Source of the DNA: an uncultured Variovorax sp.
GTDB lineage: Bacteria > Pseudomonadota > Gammaproteobacteria > Burkholderiales > Burkholderiaceae
Reading direction: 5' to 3'
DNA: 5,373 bases
NCBI GenBank assembly: GCA_946478645.1
Contig: CAMLCW010000354.1
Location: forward strand, 1-5,373
Shown: positions 5,344 to 5,373 of the stretch, in pieces
How positions within the stretch are numbered: position 1 is the first letter of the stretch
Layout of the letters: the number at the start of each line of letters is the position of its first letter
Made by a program: the position numbers and the translations under genes
The notes under the pieces: model-generated
What the model saw: the letters and a program-made list of their open reading frames with translations, nothing else
What the model was told of the DNA's origin: nothing
The model's database searches: none

Positions 5344-5348
5344 GAGGA
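5344..5348 (+). promoter_or_regulatory. Ribosome binding site of the rightmost gene
   Basis: GAGGA, within the purine run GAGGAAAAAG, precedes the ATG at 5361. The spacing of about 12 bases is longer than ideal but workable. Confidence 0.45.
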
Positions 5349-5360
5349 AAAAGCCCCGCC

Positions 5361-5373
5361 ATGACCATCGAGA
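5361..5373 (+). CDS. Start of a further gene (first four codons only)
   Basis: ATG ACC ATC GAG (MTIE) runs off the end of the window. Support comes only from the upstream purine-rich ribosome binding site and the candidate promoter, since four codons are too few for identification. The gene would be divergent from the 68-residue membrane-protein gene. Confidence 0.5.

Overview
The window reads as an ordinary chromosomal stretch of a high-GC betaproteobacterium, most likely Comamonadaceae (Variovorax-like). This rests on codon use (third positions almost always G or C), recognised family members (RluA, UspA, DHA3-type MFS, VF530, YedI) and promoter style; it is an inference, not a search result. 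Genes are tightly packed, mostly as convergent or divergent pairs, and no non-coding stretch exceeds about 120 bases. I see no tRNA, rRNA, CRISPR array, insertion sequence or phage gene.

Left part (1-1369): the tail of a + strand gene that resembles the C-terminal end of a 2OG-Fe(II) dioxygenase. It is followed by a complete UspA-family universal stress protein (+), which ends 17 bases inside the 3' end of a convergent RluA-type pseudouridine synthase (-).

Middle part (1370-3462): a 67-base divergent spacer separates rluA from a 12-TM DHA3-like MFS exporter (+). Both genes have a -10-like hexamer placed so that their mRNAs would have almost no leader. The exporter converges on a compact minus-strand unit of three small genes: a lysine-rich 49-residue protein too short for usual ORF lists, a VF530/DUF2132 protein and a plant-type [2Fe-2S] ferredoxin. 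Both gene junctions in this unit are 4-base GTGA stop/start overlaps, which implies translational coupling and fixes both GTG starts.

Right part (3463-5373): a GNAT acetyltransferase (+) diverges from the small-gene unit and is followed by a YedI/DUF808 inner-membrane protein (+). A 68-residue two-TM membrane protein (-) converges on yedI across a 16-base gap that carries a 13-base duplication. The window closes with a divergent promoter region and the first four codons of another + strand gene.

Nothing here looks like a novel defence or mobile system. The most interesting items are the GTGA-coupled small-gene unit with its tiny basic protein, and the candidate leaderless and overlapping divergent promoters.
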